In this document: positions 33,606 through 46,450 of the stretch, piece by piece
How the letters are laid out: each line of letters starts with the position of its first letter
How positions within the stretch are numbered: the stretch's first letter is position 1
From: Alligator mississippiensis
Lineage: Eukaryota > Chordata > Crocodylia > Alligatoridae
Direction: 5' to 3'
DNA length: 64,000 nt
Assembly (NCBI RefSeq): GCF_030867095.1
Contig: NC_081829.1
Coordinates: forward strand, 48,729,036 to 48,793,035
Notes under the pieces: generated by a model
What the model saw: only the letters and a program-made list of their open reading frames with translations
What the model was told of the DNA's origin: nothing
The model's database searches: none
Position numbers and translations under genes: made by a program

Positions 33606-36600
33606 GTCTAAAACATTTGATAAGTGCTTTTTATTTCTTTTATTATAGTTTTAAACCAGCATAAATTGTTTTGACAGTTTTAAGTCTTTTTATTTACTTT
33701 TCTTTAATTTGAGGGCAGAGTTAATTTTCTCAAGAAAACTGACACTAATTTCCACAGGTATATCTTGTGGATACATCAATCTGTAGAAACTCTTTGATAT
33801 TACTAGTAGAATGCTCTTTACACCAGTGCTAACTTACAAGTTTTGTTCTTATTTAGGAGCATGAGCTTTTGAATATTTGGTGTTTAAACATATAACTGTC
33901 TTGCTCAGGTGTTTGACTTCTGAGTATCATAGAAGCTTTGACTGAGGAATTGAAAAAACATACGGGACTCCATTATTTGATTGGCTTTTCAACCTGATGT
34001 TGTTATGGCAAGAGTCATTCAAGTGTTTGTGAATAGTGTATTCAAGGGACAGGAAAACTGAAATTTTAAAATTGGAGACAAGCTATTGAATAAAAGTAAT
34101 ACTCTAGTAAGAATATTTTAAATGATGAGCACATTTATCATTTTTAAATTTCAAGTTCTATATGTTCCCTTTTCTTCATATGAAACACTAATTACCATTA
34201 GGAACCATATTGTTTACACTGTGATGCTCTGCAATGTAATGGAAATGTGCTCATTCTCTGTCCATAAGGAATGTATGTCAGATTACTACAGATCAGCATC
34301 CTAAATAGGATCAAACTACAAATTTGTACAGCTACTGGAATTACAGTTAAAACCCACTAGATAGTGTCAGAAAAATATTATACAGTTTTAGTTTGCCCCC
34401 TTACACATACAAGCTTTGGAATGTGAGGTAGCTTTTTCAAACTTTGAAACCTTAGGCCAGGTACAGGAGTTACACTTATTATGTGGTAGGCATGCAGAAA
34501 GTGCTCTACAGCCATAACCAAACAGATGGTCAGGGCCCATAGAGCACTGTAAAAATGACAGATAAGATAACCCTGGATGGATGTGGTATCAGACTTCAGC
34601 ACTGTAGGTTAGTGCTCATTAATGAACATCTGTACCAGACCCCATCGCAACTCACAGTAGGTCACATTTCACTGACATCCCATGGAGCGTTGCGGCTTCC
34701 TGCTCACCCCCCCTTGTGGGGCAGTGGTCTAGCCTAGGCCAGAGCTCCTGTCCTTTGCCCAAGCATTGGGCCAGCCCCGCCCCTGGGCAGCCACTGACAA
34801 GTCAGAAAGCCTTTGAACCCAGGCCTGCTCATGTCCATCCTCCGGGTAGCATAGATCCATCCACACAAAGAAAACGACCTGCTGCTGAATGTCTTTTATT
34901 GCATATTGTCATGGGTGCAGGTGACCAAGTGCCAAATGTGGGTCTATTGCTATTTTGCTTCTGTTCACAGTTAACCTGTCTTAAGAACTGGTTCATCTGC
35001 ACTGATTTTTGGCAATAGGTAAGTTCCCCAATAGAAGTAAAACATGCACTTGAACTTGCCCCAAATCTACATCAGCACACCTGTATATATTAATATGTAG
35101 CATCAGTGCTTTCCAACTTGTCTGGGGATACCAAATGCATGTGAAAAATGTAGATTGTGAGAAGCACTTACATTGCCTGTGCTCAATACAGAATGCGGGA
35201 CCAGAAATTCCTGAGTCCAGCTTACTGACACAAAGCTTTCAATGGCCCATAAAGAAGAAAAGAGTTTTTTTCTGTTCTCATGTCTTAAAGCTAGTTTCTA
35301 ATAATCCTGGTCACTTGAGTAATGGTTTGGAACCATGTACACTTGATAGAAAGCTGATTCAGACAGTTTGCTGCAAAGTTTGAGGTATGCTGCTGGGAGT
35401 CCCATAGATACATGTCGGGTAAGTAGCTTTTTTTGTCAAGCTCCCACATTGGTTGTTTTAGTACTTCAGTTGTCACTTTTCCGGGCTATATGAATAGTAA
35501 TATTCAATGGTCTTGCTAGCCTTCATATAGTGTTCCCTTCTTAGAGCAACCCCCCAATAAAAGCAAACAAACAAACAAGAAAACCCTCTGGGACATGGTG
35601 TCTATGGTGTTCTCCTTAGGAAAAAAACCTCCCGTTCTTTAGTAGGAGGAAAGGAAAATCTTTTCCTACCTCCTAATCTGGTGCATGAAAAAGCAGTGGT
35701 TTGATTTTCTCTTCTGAACCCAGTAGATTTCCTAAAAGGTATACTGAATTTTGCAAGCCACCAGAGAAATAGTGTCACTTTCTTGAAGCCCTACTGAGTA
35801 GAGGCTGTCAGGTTATCCCATTTGCCAGCTCACGCCCCAGAAAGGATGATTTAGGATTGCCAGGTATTTAGTACTGTGTTAGTATTCCATTAGTTCTTTT
35901 TTTTAATTGCCTAATTAGCTGGCACCCTAACATTACCAGCCAATCGATGGCATTGTGTGTTTGCAGGAGAGGCAGTGGAGCCTCAATCCCATGGCCCAGA
36001 ACAATACACTATTTACCAAGAAATTGTTAAAAGGTTTAAAAAAATAATTAAATATTTGCGCTCAAGGCAATTACACTTCCAAGAGTGTATTTTCTGAAGT
36101 GGTCCAATGACAGTACAGTGAACCTTGGTGGGGGAGTGTTAAGTTTATCATACAGTTTTTCAGCCACATGCAAGTTTTTCAAATGTAGGATCACTTAAAT
36201 CTGAAATTGGGGTTATTTTTCCCTTGATTTCAAATGGAGCAGGATTAGGTTTTTGTACTGTTTACTCTATAAGGTACCTCTCTACCCTGTCCTTGTTTTG
36301 TCTCCTTGCAATGCATGAGAAAAATGGCTTGAGCTGGGTAATCATTAAAAGCAGTTACAAGTATACAAAAATTCTACAGTTTTGGGGAAGGGGGAGAGAG
36401 AAGACAGCACATTCAGTGGTGAATGCAGCCATCTAAGGCTTATCAGGTGAAGCTTTCAAGCTTTATACACCTGTAAAGAAAATAAGAATAAGAGCCAGTT
36501 ATGCATGTGGGTGTAAATTAGGAAGCAAAATCTTGCCTGAAATATTTTAATAGCACTCTACATTTTTCATCTGAAGGCTTTTGTGGGAGGAAAAATAATA

Positions 36601-37080
36601 AAAAGTAAACTGTATTTCTTGTGTTCAGTACCCACAATCGGGCATTTTATAGTGATTTTGGAGGCATCTGATGTAGTAAGTGGCTGCTTACACTCAGAAG
36701 TATTTTGTAATGTCATGATACAAATAGTGTCTTGTTCAAGCCAAGTTTGTATTTGCCCAAGATGTAGGTACGTTCTCAGCTCTGACCCCCAAATTTTCTG
36801 AACTTGCCTAGTTCTTTCAAAAATCACTTCTACATATAGAAGGGATAAAGCCTTAAATATGAAATTTCAATTTAGGTGCATGGGTAAGTGTTTGAATTGA
36901 AGTGGTGTATCTGAACCTGGAATATGGTTTTGGTTGCAACACTAGAATAGTTCTGCTTATGTCTTTTCTTGAAGGGTTGCAATCCCAGATGATGGAAAAT
37001 AATGAGAGGAAATAATTTCTACTTATCTCTGTCTTAGACCTCCTTCAGTCTTCTTCCTTTAAAATTTCATTCCTTTCAAT
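33606..37080. other. Intron 1, mixed sequence, nothing recognised
   Basis: No exon with both splice sites and a domain was recognised. Around 34480-34550 a short inverted AGTGCTCTA / TAGAGCACT pair is visible. Confidence 0.45.
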
Positions 37081-38080
37081 TAGGGGTGTGCCGATAAAGA
37101 TTTTTTGGGTTGATACTGATGGCCGATTATTAACGAGCCATATCAGCCGATACCAATCTGATAGCTGATATGCAGCCCAGCAGGTTGGAGAGCAGTGTCT
37201 CACTGGTAAGTCTGGGGCAAAAGGTGGGGGGGGGGCAAATCGAGGCCCCCATGAAGAGGGAGGGAGTGGGGCTGGGGCTGGCATTGCTCAGACAGGGTGG
37301 GGCACAGGATGCAGCCATAAATGGCTTGTCCAGGATCACGGGGGGGTGGGGAGGCTCCTGCCACTGGTACACTCTGAGGGAGGTATGGAGGGGCATGTGC
37401 CTCCAGGATCTGTGCGTGGGGAGAGGGTGGGCTGCTGCTGTCAGCTGGAGCCTGAGCCAGCACCAGGCTCTTCCTAGCGAGGAGGGGCTGGGCCAGGACT
37501 GCTCATGGAGTAGGTGGTGGTGGCGCTGGGAGTGGGGGCTCAAAAGGGTCTATGATGAATTTTGGAGTGGCCACAGCTCACCCCCAGCCTCTCCTCCCAG
37601 CGCTGCTGCCGCCTGCTTCACACACAGCCCTAGCCCAACACGCTCACCAGGAAGAGTCTGGCACTGCTCCCAGCCCTAGCCTGCAGTGACCACCTGCCCT
37701 TGACCACACAGATTTGGGGGGTATGTGCCCCTCTGTGCCTCCCCCAGGGTGCGCCAGCAGTGGGAGCCATGCTCCCCATCCCCACACCCCCAGACAAGCC
37801 GCTCATGGCTCTGTCCCATGCCCTGCCCTGCTCCAGCTGGGCAGTGTCTGCCCTTGCCCCAGCCCCACTCCTTCCCTCACCATAGGGGCCTCAATCTGCC
37901 CCCCCCCACACACTTACCAGCTGGACACTGGTCTCCAAGTTGCTGGGCTGCATGAATGCACACTGCATTTATCAGCAGCATTATCAGTCACATCAGCCAA
38001 AAAAAGCCAATTGCCGATAATGTCAATTTTGCTTTTATTGGTGCCAATATGATATGAACTAATGTATCAGTTTACCTCTA
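37081..38080. mobile_element. Non-autonomous hAT element (CCGATAAAG family), copy 1
   Basis: It begins TAGGGGTGTGCCGATAAAGA and ends GTATCAGTTTACCTCTA; flanks CTTTCAAT and CTTTTGAT agree at 6 of 8. Subterminal parts carry GCCGATAAT / ATCAGCCGATA palindromic motifs on both sides. The G/C-rich middle (37200-37920) contains long frames on both strands from base composition only. Copy 2 is at 53590-54697. Confidence 0.78.
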
Positions 38081-38431
38081 CTTTTGATACCGCATCTGCC
38101 ATCATGAGTCATCCCAACTTTCTATTTTGCTCAGGTTTGTAAACTACATATCTAGATGTATTTATTTCAAGTACTGAAATAAATTTGTAATAATGAAAAT
38201 CAACCACTTGATAGTGTGGTACCTTGTGCCTCTTCGCTTGTGACATCTATAATTATATTGAAATTTCCTCAAAACAGAGACTTTGTATACTTCCAGTTAT
38301 GGTTTGGCGAAAGAAAAGGTGAAAATGAAAAAATGAAATCTAATAAAATTTGGCAAGTACTATTTGGGATTGAAATTCATAACATGCCAGTATTAGAATC
38401 CACTACACTATAGGTTTTCAACCTTTTTGAG
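38081..38431. other. Intron 1, AT-rich, no gene
   Basis: Nothing recognised except TTTTCAACCTTTTTGAGG just before the CR1 border, which resembles a hAT terminus. Confidence 0.4.
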
Positions 38432-40738
38432 GTTGAACAAAATAGATCCAAGGACAGAGCCTTGGGTGACCCCACTGGTCACAGGGCACCATGATGATTG
38501 ACTTCTGTCAACCACCACCCTCTGGGTCTGACCAAGGAGCCAATTTCCCAGCCAGCGGATCGTAGTGGACCCAAGGCCACAGTTGGCCAGTTTTGCCAAG
38601 AGGTGATAATGGGATACCAGATTGAAGGCTTTTTTGAAGTCAAGATATATTACATCAATCTCTTCTCCTTTGTCCAGGTGATAAATCACCTGGTCGTAAA
38701 AGGAAATGAGATTGGTCAAGCAAGACCTACCCGCAATAAACCCATGCTGGCTGTCCCTCAGGATGTTGCCATCGGCCAGTCCTTTAAGAATGGCCTCCTC
38801 AATGATTTTTTCTAAGACCTTCCCCAGGATAAAGGTTAGGCTGATGGGCCTGTAGTTTGCCGGATCCACTTTCCTCCCCTTCTTGAAGATAGGCACTACA
38901 TTGGCCTTCTTTCAATCATTGGGCACTTCACCAGAGCTCCAGGAGCTCTCAAAGATCCGTGCCAGGGGCTGAGCTATGATGCTAGCTAGCTCCTTGAGTA
39001 CTCTGGGATATAAATTGTCAGGGCCGGCTGACTTGAAGGTGTCCAGCCTCTCAAGCTGTTTCTTCACAAGGTCAGCATTGATGGAAGGTAAGGAACCACC
39101 CTCACTTAGGGGTCCCTGTCCCGTAATGGGCATGGCGTCCTATGGGACTTGTGAAAGACTGACACAAAGTACCCATTTAGCAAGTTGGCTTTTTCCTGGG
39201 TGTCAGTCGTTAGTTTTCCCTTTTGGTTTAGCAGGGTTCCAGTATTGCCTTTGTTTTTCTTCCAGCTCCCCACATATCTAAAAAAGGACTTTTTCTTGTC
39301 CTTGATACTTGTAGCTAGTTGGAGTTCTATGGCAGCCTTGACTTTCCTGGTTTGCTCCCTGCAGGTCCAGACCAGTGCAGAGTATTCCTCCTTGGAGGTG
39401 GATCCTGTCCTCCATCCTTTGTAGGTCTGTCGTTTTAGACGCAGGAGGACCACTAGTTCCCTGGAGATCCAAGGGGGCTGCTGTGCCCTCTTGCGGCCTT
39501 GCCTCTGAGACAGAATAGCCTTAGCTTGTGCATCTAGGATCACTCCCTTGAGGAGCAACCACTCTTCCTGGACTCCCCTCCCTTTGGGGTCATGGTCCCT
39601 TAGGGCCTCACCGACAAGTCTCCTAAGCTTGTCAAAGTCAGCCCTCCTGAAGTTGAGGACCTCTGTACTGCTAACAGACTTGACAGCTTTTAAGCAGATG
39701 CTGAAGGTGATCATCTCATGGTCGCTGTCACTCAGCTTCCCTTCGATCATTGGGTCGCTGATTAAGTCATCCCCAGTTGCTAGTACCAGGTCAAGCAGCG
39801 CTTTGCCTCTTGTTGGCTCGTAGATTTTTTGAGTCAGATAGAGCTCATCCAAGCATGTAAGGAAGCTTTGCAACTGCTCGGATTTGGCCAAGTGCTCTTC
39901 CCATGAGATGTCCAGGTAGTTGAAGTCCCCCATGACATCTATGGACTGGGAGCATGCAGCCTCAGCCAATTCCCTGGCGAACTCCTGCTCAAACTCTTGA
40001 TTCTGGGAGGGAGGTCTGTAGTAGACTCCCACCATTGTATCTCCTGTGCCGTGTTCCCCATGGATTTTAACCCAGAGGGTCTATAGTCATCCATCCTGGG
40101 TGCTGATGTTGGCTTGTAGGGACGTGTAGCTCTCCTTGACATAGAGAGCTACACCTCTGCCCCTTTTATCCACTCGATCCCTCCTGTATAGGGCATAGCC
40201 ATCTATACCCGTGGTCCAGTCATAGGTGGAGTCCCACCAGGTCTCCGTTATCCCTATGACATTGTAATTATTTGTGTTAAGCAGGAGGACAAGTTCCTTG
40301 TGTTTATTCCCCAAGCTCCTGGCATTGGTGTATAGGCATGCAAGTGTCCCCTTGGGGGCCCTTGTCTTGCCTGCAGCTTGCTCTAGGGCTGGGGCAGGGG
40401 AGGCTCCCTTAAGTGCCTTGGCTTGCTGGCTTTGCAAGGGTTGCTCAGTGGGCCAGCAGTGGCGGTAGTCCCCCCGTCACCCAACGGGCTTAGTTTAAAG
40501 CCCGGTGGAGCAGGTCAGCCATTCTGGCTGAGAAGAGCCTCCTTCCCAGTGGAGAGAGGTGGTGGCCGTCCCTTCCCAGCAGCTCACTGCCTCTCTCACC
40601 AAAGAGTGGACTGTGGTCATGGAAGCCGAAGCCTTCCTGATGACACCAGCACCGCAGCCTTTGGTTCACTACCTGGATCCACCTCTCCCTCCTCAGCCCA
40701 CTGTGGGGGAGCGGCACAGCCTTGGTGGGAATAGGTAG
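38432..40738 (-). mobile_element. CR1 LINE, minus strand: ORF1 esterase remnant plus ORF2 endonuclease and partial RT
   Basis: Read from 40738 down. The end of ORF1 (40490-40717) has HDHSPLFGERGSELLGRDGH then HLSPLGRRLF, the Asp-x-x-His block of the SGNH esterase domain in CR1 ORF1. ORF2 follows from 40437: LYTNARSLGNK, VIGITETWWDS, GVALYVKESYTSL; then 40035-39106 with GVYYRPPS, VMGDFNYLDISWE (Asn kept) and LSDSDHEMITF (SDH kept). RT starts at 39133: SAGPDNLYPRVLKELA, then FKKGRKVDPANYRPISLT, GFIAGRSCLTNLI and YLDFKKAFNLVSH (motif A Asp to Asn). ORF2 is broken only by a stop near 40088, a frameshift near 39110 and a Trp-to-stop near 38910. It ends abruptly at 38432 before the catalytic FADD box and lacks a CR1 tail, which is unusual for a LINE and points to a later deletion. 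Confidence 0.9.
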
Positions 40739-43577
40739 TTCCTCAGCTCAGACTGGCTGCCTGACATGAGCCCCAGGTGTCAGTGTGGGCTGTGGAGACA
40801 TGGCTGAGGGGGCCATGGGGCTGGCAATCCCACGTGGGAAGGCCAGCAGTCTTTGGTGCCCACTGCAGTGATGCCTCCTGGCCCACAATCCCAGACCCAA
40901 TGTCCCTCAGAGAACTATGTAGCTCTCTAACTCCTACGTGAAGTCCCTGGTCTTGATTCAGCACCCCTGAATGTAGGGTGCAAGATCAAAAGCCCCTTAC
41001 CCCATGCCTGTCCTCCATGGTTTCATGTTTGTTAAGTTAAGGCCCTGTGGTATTTCCCCTGACCCCAAACCCACTTCCAGGTTCGGTTGCCTCATTCTCA
41101 ACCCCCTCACCCTGCCACCAGCAAAGATTTGCTGTTTTCTATTAATTGGGAAGAGGGACCAAGCTGAGACATAGGCAATGTTCAACAGGTTTTCTTTATT
41201 AAACACAGGAAAAGTTTAGCAACCAAAACAGTTTAAACTGAGGCATGTCTCTTCCTTGCACTGCATTCCCCTGCATCCGGGTGTGTGCCCTGGGGGGGTG
41301 GAGAGTGGGGTTGGGAAGAGAGAGGGGAAAGATGATGGTGCCTAGGCAGGCTGGGTTGTGGGCAGCAGTGCCCATGAGGCAGGGCCAGAGGAGCCCATGG
41401 CAGAAGACCCATGGTCTGGTGCCAGGATGTGGGCATTAGATGCTCTCTGGCCCTACTCCTCTGGGGAGGGCTACCAGTCCACACAGGTGAGAAGGCAGTT
41501 GGCCAGGGCTTCACAGCTCTGGACACCCTACCACGATGTGGGGCCAAGGCCACACACATTATCAGGAGGTTCACCCTCTCCCCCATCTCTACATTGTGTA
41601 TGCTCATGGTTTCAGGCCCAGTCCATAGTTGAAGTGCTTCTTCCAGCAGTCCAGCTGCCCCCTATAGAGCCTCATGAGCCAGGGCAGCTGAGGGTAGGCC
41701 AGGCCCCCCTACAGGTATTGTGGGGTGATGATGCCGATGAGGAAGTCAGAGACCCCAGGAGTGTAATGCTGTTTTTCTATCACCCCTGGGAATGGGAAGC
41801 TGCACAAGAAGGGGGCATTGTCTTCAAGGGGGCATTGTCTTCATTGGTTGCATGAAGTCGGTTTCTCAGTTGTTCCCCCAATGCCTTGGTTGTGTGTGTG
41901 CGTGTGTGCACACACACCCTGGATGCCTGGGTTGTGTGTGCATGTGCTCCCCATACACACACACTTGCACAGAACCCAGGCATCCTGGACACTCTCACAT
42001 ATGCACACAGAACATAGGCATGTGGGGTACATGCATGCACCCACACACACACACCCACACAGAACCCAAGCATCCAGGACACATGCACACTTGGTGGGCG
42101 CAGGCTTGTGGCCATGAGGGTGCATAACATGACAAGCTGCTGCTGCATCAGGTCCAGGTGGGTATCTGTGATGTCCTTGCTAGCCAATCGGGTGGTTCAG
42201 CCTTTTGGGCTTTGCTCGGGACTCTTTTGCAGCCCAGGGAGCCCCTCCCCTACCTGCTGCCCTTGGGTGTCAGAGCCTGCCTGCACTACCCTCACGCTAC
42301 CCTCCACCCACCTCCCCCGGGCTAATGTGTTCTGCTTCTTCCTGACCTAACCTTGGGAGCTTAGTAAAGCTTGAAAGTTAGAGCATTTCTGCCTCTTGAA
42401 CTCCTCTATTTGGCCTCTGTTACTATGTTTAGCTGGTCCTTGTTAGGTTTAGGCCACAGTTCTTCACCTGTAATATAGAACATGCTTTACATTTTTAAGT
42501 TGTGAAATAATGTTTAAATGGTACTTATAATGTAAGTGTGCATATTAAAGTACATTATGTTTATGTTTTCCACAGAGACATTTCATTTTAAATTGAATTT
42601 AAGTTTATGCCAGTAACTTTGCTTTCTTTATTTCTAATAATCAAGCATTCTGCTTGACTGATTGCAGTTTTCATTTCATAAAAGTGTTTAGTATTGTTTT
42701 TAATGAATAAATATGCTATTTTCTGTCTTTATAAAATACTTGTATATACAGTTACATCTTTATTTTTCTAACTGGGTGATGCAGTTTCAATTTCACAATT
42801 TGTTTTACTCAAATCACTTCACTTAAATGTCACTGAACATGGGAATGGTTTCTTTTCCCAGTAAATATTTTGTAAACCAATAAAAAAAATAAAGGCAAAC
42901 AATGGGACATCACTCACTCAACCAGAGACACATTTTAATGTATTTATTATTATTTCATTGTTTTTGTGCTGATAGATTTCATTACTATGTTGCACTTGAG
43001 ACATTTCAATAGTTGGACTCAGTATAAAGTAAAAAGTTAAGTATAGGGATCAGGAGTAATATTAAACTATGGTATGTTTGAAAGTACAATAATGATGAAT
43101 GGACAAATGCTTGTGTATCAAGTGAATTTTTGGCATTGGTTGTATCCCACAATCTTGTTTTCTGCAGACTCAATGAGCTGCCCAATTTTACTATTTGCAG
43201 GGATAGAATTCAGTCATAGAAGTCAATGGTGCAACCAAGTGGGTTAATATAAGTTTATAGTGGCACTGCTGAGTCTCTTTGGCCATAAGTAGAGTTTAGT
43301 AGAGTAATACTTTCAATTTTGGATTGAATTATGGAAGTTGGACATAGAAACTGTACCCCCTTTAGAGACTATTATACCTTTCTTTTTTTGTAACTGAGCA
43401 TGAACCTTATTTAAGCTACATGTTCCTCTCCCCCTTAAGGCAAAAGAAAAATCCTATGGACTTTAGTAATATAGAATCAAATCTCAGGTATATAAAAATG
43501 CACACAATCCAAGCCTGAAAATTATTTGCTTGGTTTCAGTACAGGAATATTCAAACATTCAAACTCCCTTCTTGTCA
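40739..43577. other. Intron 1, G/C-rich then AT-rich; no gene recognised
   Basis: 40740-42340 is C/G-rich with long frames on both strands but no domain I recognise; TTTATTAAACACAGG near 41186 could be an antisense polyadenylation signal of an unclassified repeat. 42360-43577 is AT-rich. Confidence 0.4.
41880..42090. repeat. TG/CA-rich tract with a degenerate longer repeat unit
   Basis: Alternating TG and CA runs. A unit near CACAGAACCCAGGCATCC recurs at about 41968, 42006 and 42057, and its reverse complement (GATGCCTGGGTTGTGTG) occurs at about 41921. Confidence 0.65.
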
Positions 43578-44272
43578 GTGCAGAGGCAAAAAAGGATCTT
43601 GGAATCATTACTGATGCCAAAATGAACATGGGCCGACAGTGTGGGGACGCAGTCAGGAAGGCCAACCGCACCTTGTCGTGCATCCCCAGAGGCATCTCAA
43701 GCATGTCCAAGGAGGTGATCCTCCCCTTCTATGCAGCACTGGTCAGGCTGCAGTTGGAGTACTGCATCCAGTTCTAGGCGCCGCACTTCAGGAGGGATGT
43801 GGACAGCATGGAGAGGGTCCAGAGGAGAGCCACCTGCATGATCAGGGAACAGCAAGGCAGGCCCTACGAGGAGAGGCTAAGGGACCTGAACCTTTTCAGC
43901 CTCCACAAGAGAAGGCTGAGGGGGGATCTAGTGGCCTGTTACAAACTAGTCAGGGGGGACCAGCAGCCATTGGGGGAGTCCCTGTTCCCCCGAGCACTAC
44001 CAGGAGTGACTAGAAATAACGGTCACAAGCTGGCAGAGGGTAGATTTAGACTAGACATCAGGAGGCGCTACTTCACAGTCAGGACGGGTAGGATCTGGAA
44101 CCAATTTCCAAGAGAAGTGGTGCTGGCTCCTACCCTGGGGGTCTTTAAGAGGAGGCTAGATGAATACCTTGCTGGGGTCGTTTGACCCCAGTGCTCTTTC
44201 CTGCCATGGCTGGGGGTCGGACTTGATGACCTGTCAAGGTCCCTTCCAACCCTACAAACTATGAAACTATGA
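43578..44272 (+). mobile_element. CR1 LINE 3' part, nearly uninterrupted frame
   Basis: The frame gives SAEAKKDLGIITDAKMNMGR, SMSKEVILPFYAALVRLQLE, then a single stop (TAG for Trp at 43775) and continues in frame with RVQRRATCMIR, GDLVACYKLVRGDQQ and LGVFKRRLDEYLAGVV to 44185. This is the RT C-terminal region of a CR1 subfamily different from the 8905 and 53642 copies. The tail ends ACTATGAAACTATGAAA. It is 5'-truncated, as usual for LINE insertions. Confidence 0.92.
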
Positions 44273-45049
44273 AACATATTAGTAAATCCTGTATTTTGCA
44301 TAGCTATTCCATTCTGAAGCTTTGTAACAGTATAACTTCCATTATATAGGACCTTGTATACTTGTATCTGTACGTGATGCTGTACCTAGTTTGATCTTAT
44401 TTAAGTTTGCATCTGAACATTACTGGTTCCTCTACACTCACTCCTGGTCCATTATCAGCAACAAGCCTGGCTAGTAGTGTAGATAATCTAGCAGGTAAGT
44501 GTCAAGTGTAATTATGAATAGTTTCACTGATGACTTTTTGTAAACTTTAATTGACCTCTTCTTTTATTTTCCGAATATTGCCTAACAAAAAAAATACTTT
44601 TATGCTAACTTATTCTTTCTAAAATTTCCCCCAAAGTCAAACTCTACTCACAGTAGAGTTAACCACATGCACAATCCTTTGTAGGATTGTGATCAAAGTA
44701 GTTTACTCTGCTTGTTTGGCATGAGATACTCCTTCTAACTAAACCTAGTGAAAAATTTCATGTATTGATTGAATTTTCTTACAAGAAGTAAATAGTGTAT
44801 GTATTCATCATAATATACTTGCTTCAGTTTTTGTTTGAATATGAGAGAACTATATTTAATTTTACAATATAAAATCATCAGTATTAAGTGCACAGTGGCT
44901 CATAGCAAACATGTAGAACATGTGTACACATGCATGCACACACAGAGCCAAAATGGCTTATTTTAGGTGTTGTGGAATTTAACACCATATAGAGGATTTA
45001 TAATAGCCTAAATCTGTGAATTTTCTGTATCTGCATATTTGTTATTTAT
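44273..45049. other. Intron 1, AT-rich, nothing recognised
   Basis: No features recognised. Confidence 0.5.
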
Positions 45050-46086
45050 TAAGGCTGTATGATGCTTTGGGTGCTGATTTGATTTGGAGGAGATTTGGCC
45101 CTATTTGGTGGCCAAATCTCCAAATCTGAATCAAATCAGGGAGTTAAAAAATCTGAATTGATTTGAAGCTCTCCGAATCAATTCAGAAAAGATTCAGAGA
45201 GCTTCGGAGATTTGGGCAGTCCCCGCTCGCTGCCACAGGGAGCTGGACCCAGACTCAATGCTGGTAAGTAGGGGCTAGGGAGGCTGGAGGAGGGAGGAGG
45301 GGACCATGGGGGGACCCCTGCCAGGCCCCATCCCCTGTCTGCTCCCCCAGCCCCCCCTGGGCCCCCCGACCCCTACTCACTCTCTCAGCCCCCCTCCCAG
45401 CTGCCCTGCCCAGTCACAGCTCCCGGCTCTTTAAAAAAAAGCCCCCAGTCACCAGCTGCTGCCAAGCGGAGGGGCAATCCCCACTACCTCGCACTGCCTC
45501 ACACTGCATAGGGGGCTCTGCCATGAGCCCCTGACCCCCACCTGTTCTCTTAGCTCCCCCATGGCTGCTTTGCCTGCCCCAGCTCTCAGTCCTTTAAAAA
45601 AAAAAAAGTCCCAACTCACTTCTGCAGTGACCTTGGGGCTTCTGGGGGCTCATGGCAGAGCCCCCCCCCCCCCTAGCACAGGGCAGTGGGGGGCAGCAGG
45701 GATCAGCCCCCCTGCCTGGTAGGAGCTAATGAGTCTGGGCTTTTTTTAAAGGGCCAGGAGTTGGGGCAGGTGGGGTAGCCATGGGGGGGGCTGGGAGAGT
45801 GGGGGCGGTCTGGGGGCTTGTGGCAGAGCTCCTCATGCAGCAGTGGGGCAGCAGGTGGTGAGTGCTGGCTTTTTTTTTGTTTGTTTTTCTAAGAGCTGGG
45901 AGAGGAGGTAGGGCAGCCATTGTGAGCAGGTGGGGATGGGGTCAATTCAGAGATTTGGTCGATTTGGCGGTGGCTGAATCTCTGAATCAGATGCGGCCGA
46001 ATTGATTTGGGACACTGATTCAAATAATTACTGTCTCCCGAATCAGCCGAATCCGAAGTGAATACTAGCTGCTATTCACAGGCCTA
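45050..46086. mobile_element. Non-autonomous hAT element with perfect 8-base duplication
   Basis: It begins TAAGGCTGTATGATGC and ends CTATTCACAGGCCTA; both flanks are TTATTTAT. Subterminal regions carry GATTTGG / CCAAATC and GATTCAGAGA palindromic motifs on both sides. The middle is C/G-rich with internal repeats of CCCCCAG...TTTTAAAAAAA. No transposase. A partial relative is at 2016-2307. Confidence 0.88.
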
Positions 46087-46340
46087 TTATTTATACAGAT
46101 ATCTAGTTTTATCTTACATTCCCTATGATATAATACTGAGTTACCAGTTAAACCTGGTTTAAAACAAGTAGATTATTTTTGGGCATCTACGCAATTTCTG
46201 TCTATCCCCCAACTTCATTACTGCTTAGTATTGCTGACATAAAATTTCCTTTTTGATGTTTGGTGAATTATACTTTTATGTACATTCTGTAAAATACCTT
46301 GGAAATAAAATAAGGTTGTAAAATAGCATACTTTTTATAG

Positions 46341-46450
46341 GAAGAAGGCCAAGATCAAGATACCGTAACTGGAGAGATTACAGCTTGGAATTTTCTTTCT
46401 GAGACCCAAATATGTGTTTTGTCTAAAGAAAATATAGAAGGGGTTCAAAA
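46341..46450 (+). CDS. CABCOCO1: Coding exon 2 of the probable ciliary protein (CABCOCO1-like)
   Basis: Seen: acceptor CTTTTTATAG| before 46341 and donor CAAAA|GTAAGTATG after 46450. The 110 bases read in phase 0 from exon 1 without a stop (EEGQDQDTVTGEITAWNFLS, then ETQICVLSKENIEGVQ) and leave two bases (AA). These join exon 3's first A to give Lys. The acidic start and following helix-like stretch are consistent with the N-terminal part of the C1a-32-type region in CABCOCO1, a centrosome and sperm-flagellum protein reported to bind calcium. The identification is from recognition only; the exon itself is supported by splice sites and phase. It lies between a hAT element and AT-rich intron sequence. 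Confidence 0.65.

Noticed and set aside
37170-38052. Several long frames in 37-38 kb as genes
   Set aside because: They lie in the G/C-rich middle of a bounded hAT element, overlap on both strands and show no domain.
40739-42350. A Harbinger or other transposase gene in the G/C-rich stretch
   Set aside because: Frames on both strands were inspected but no catalytic motif or termini could be supported.
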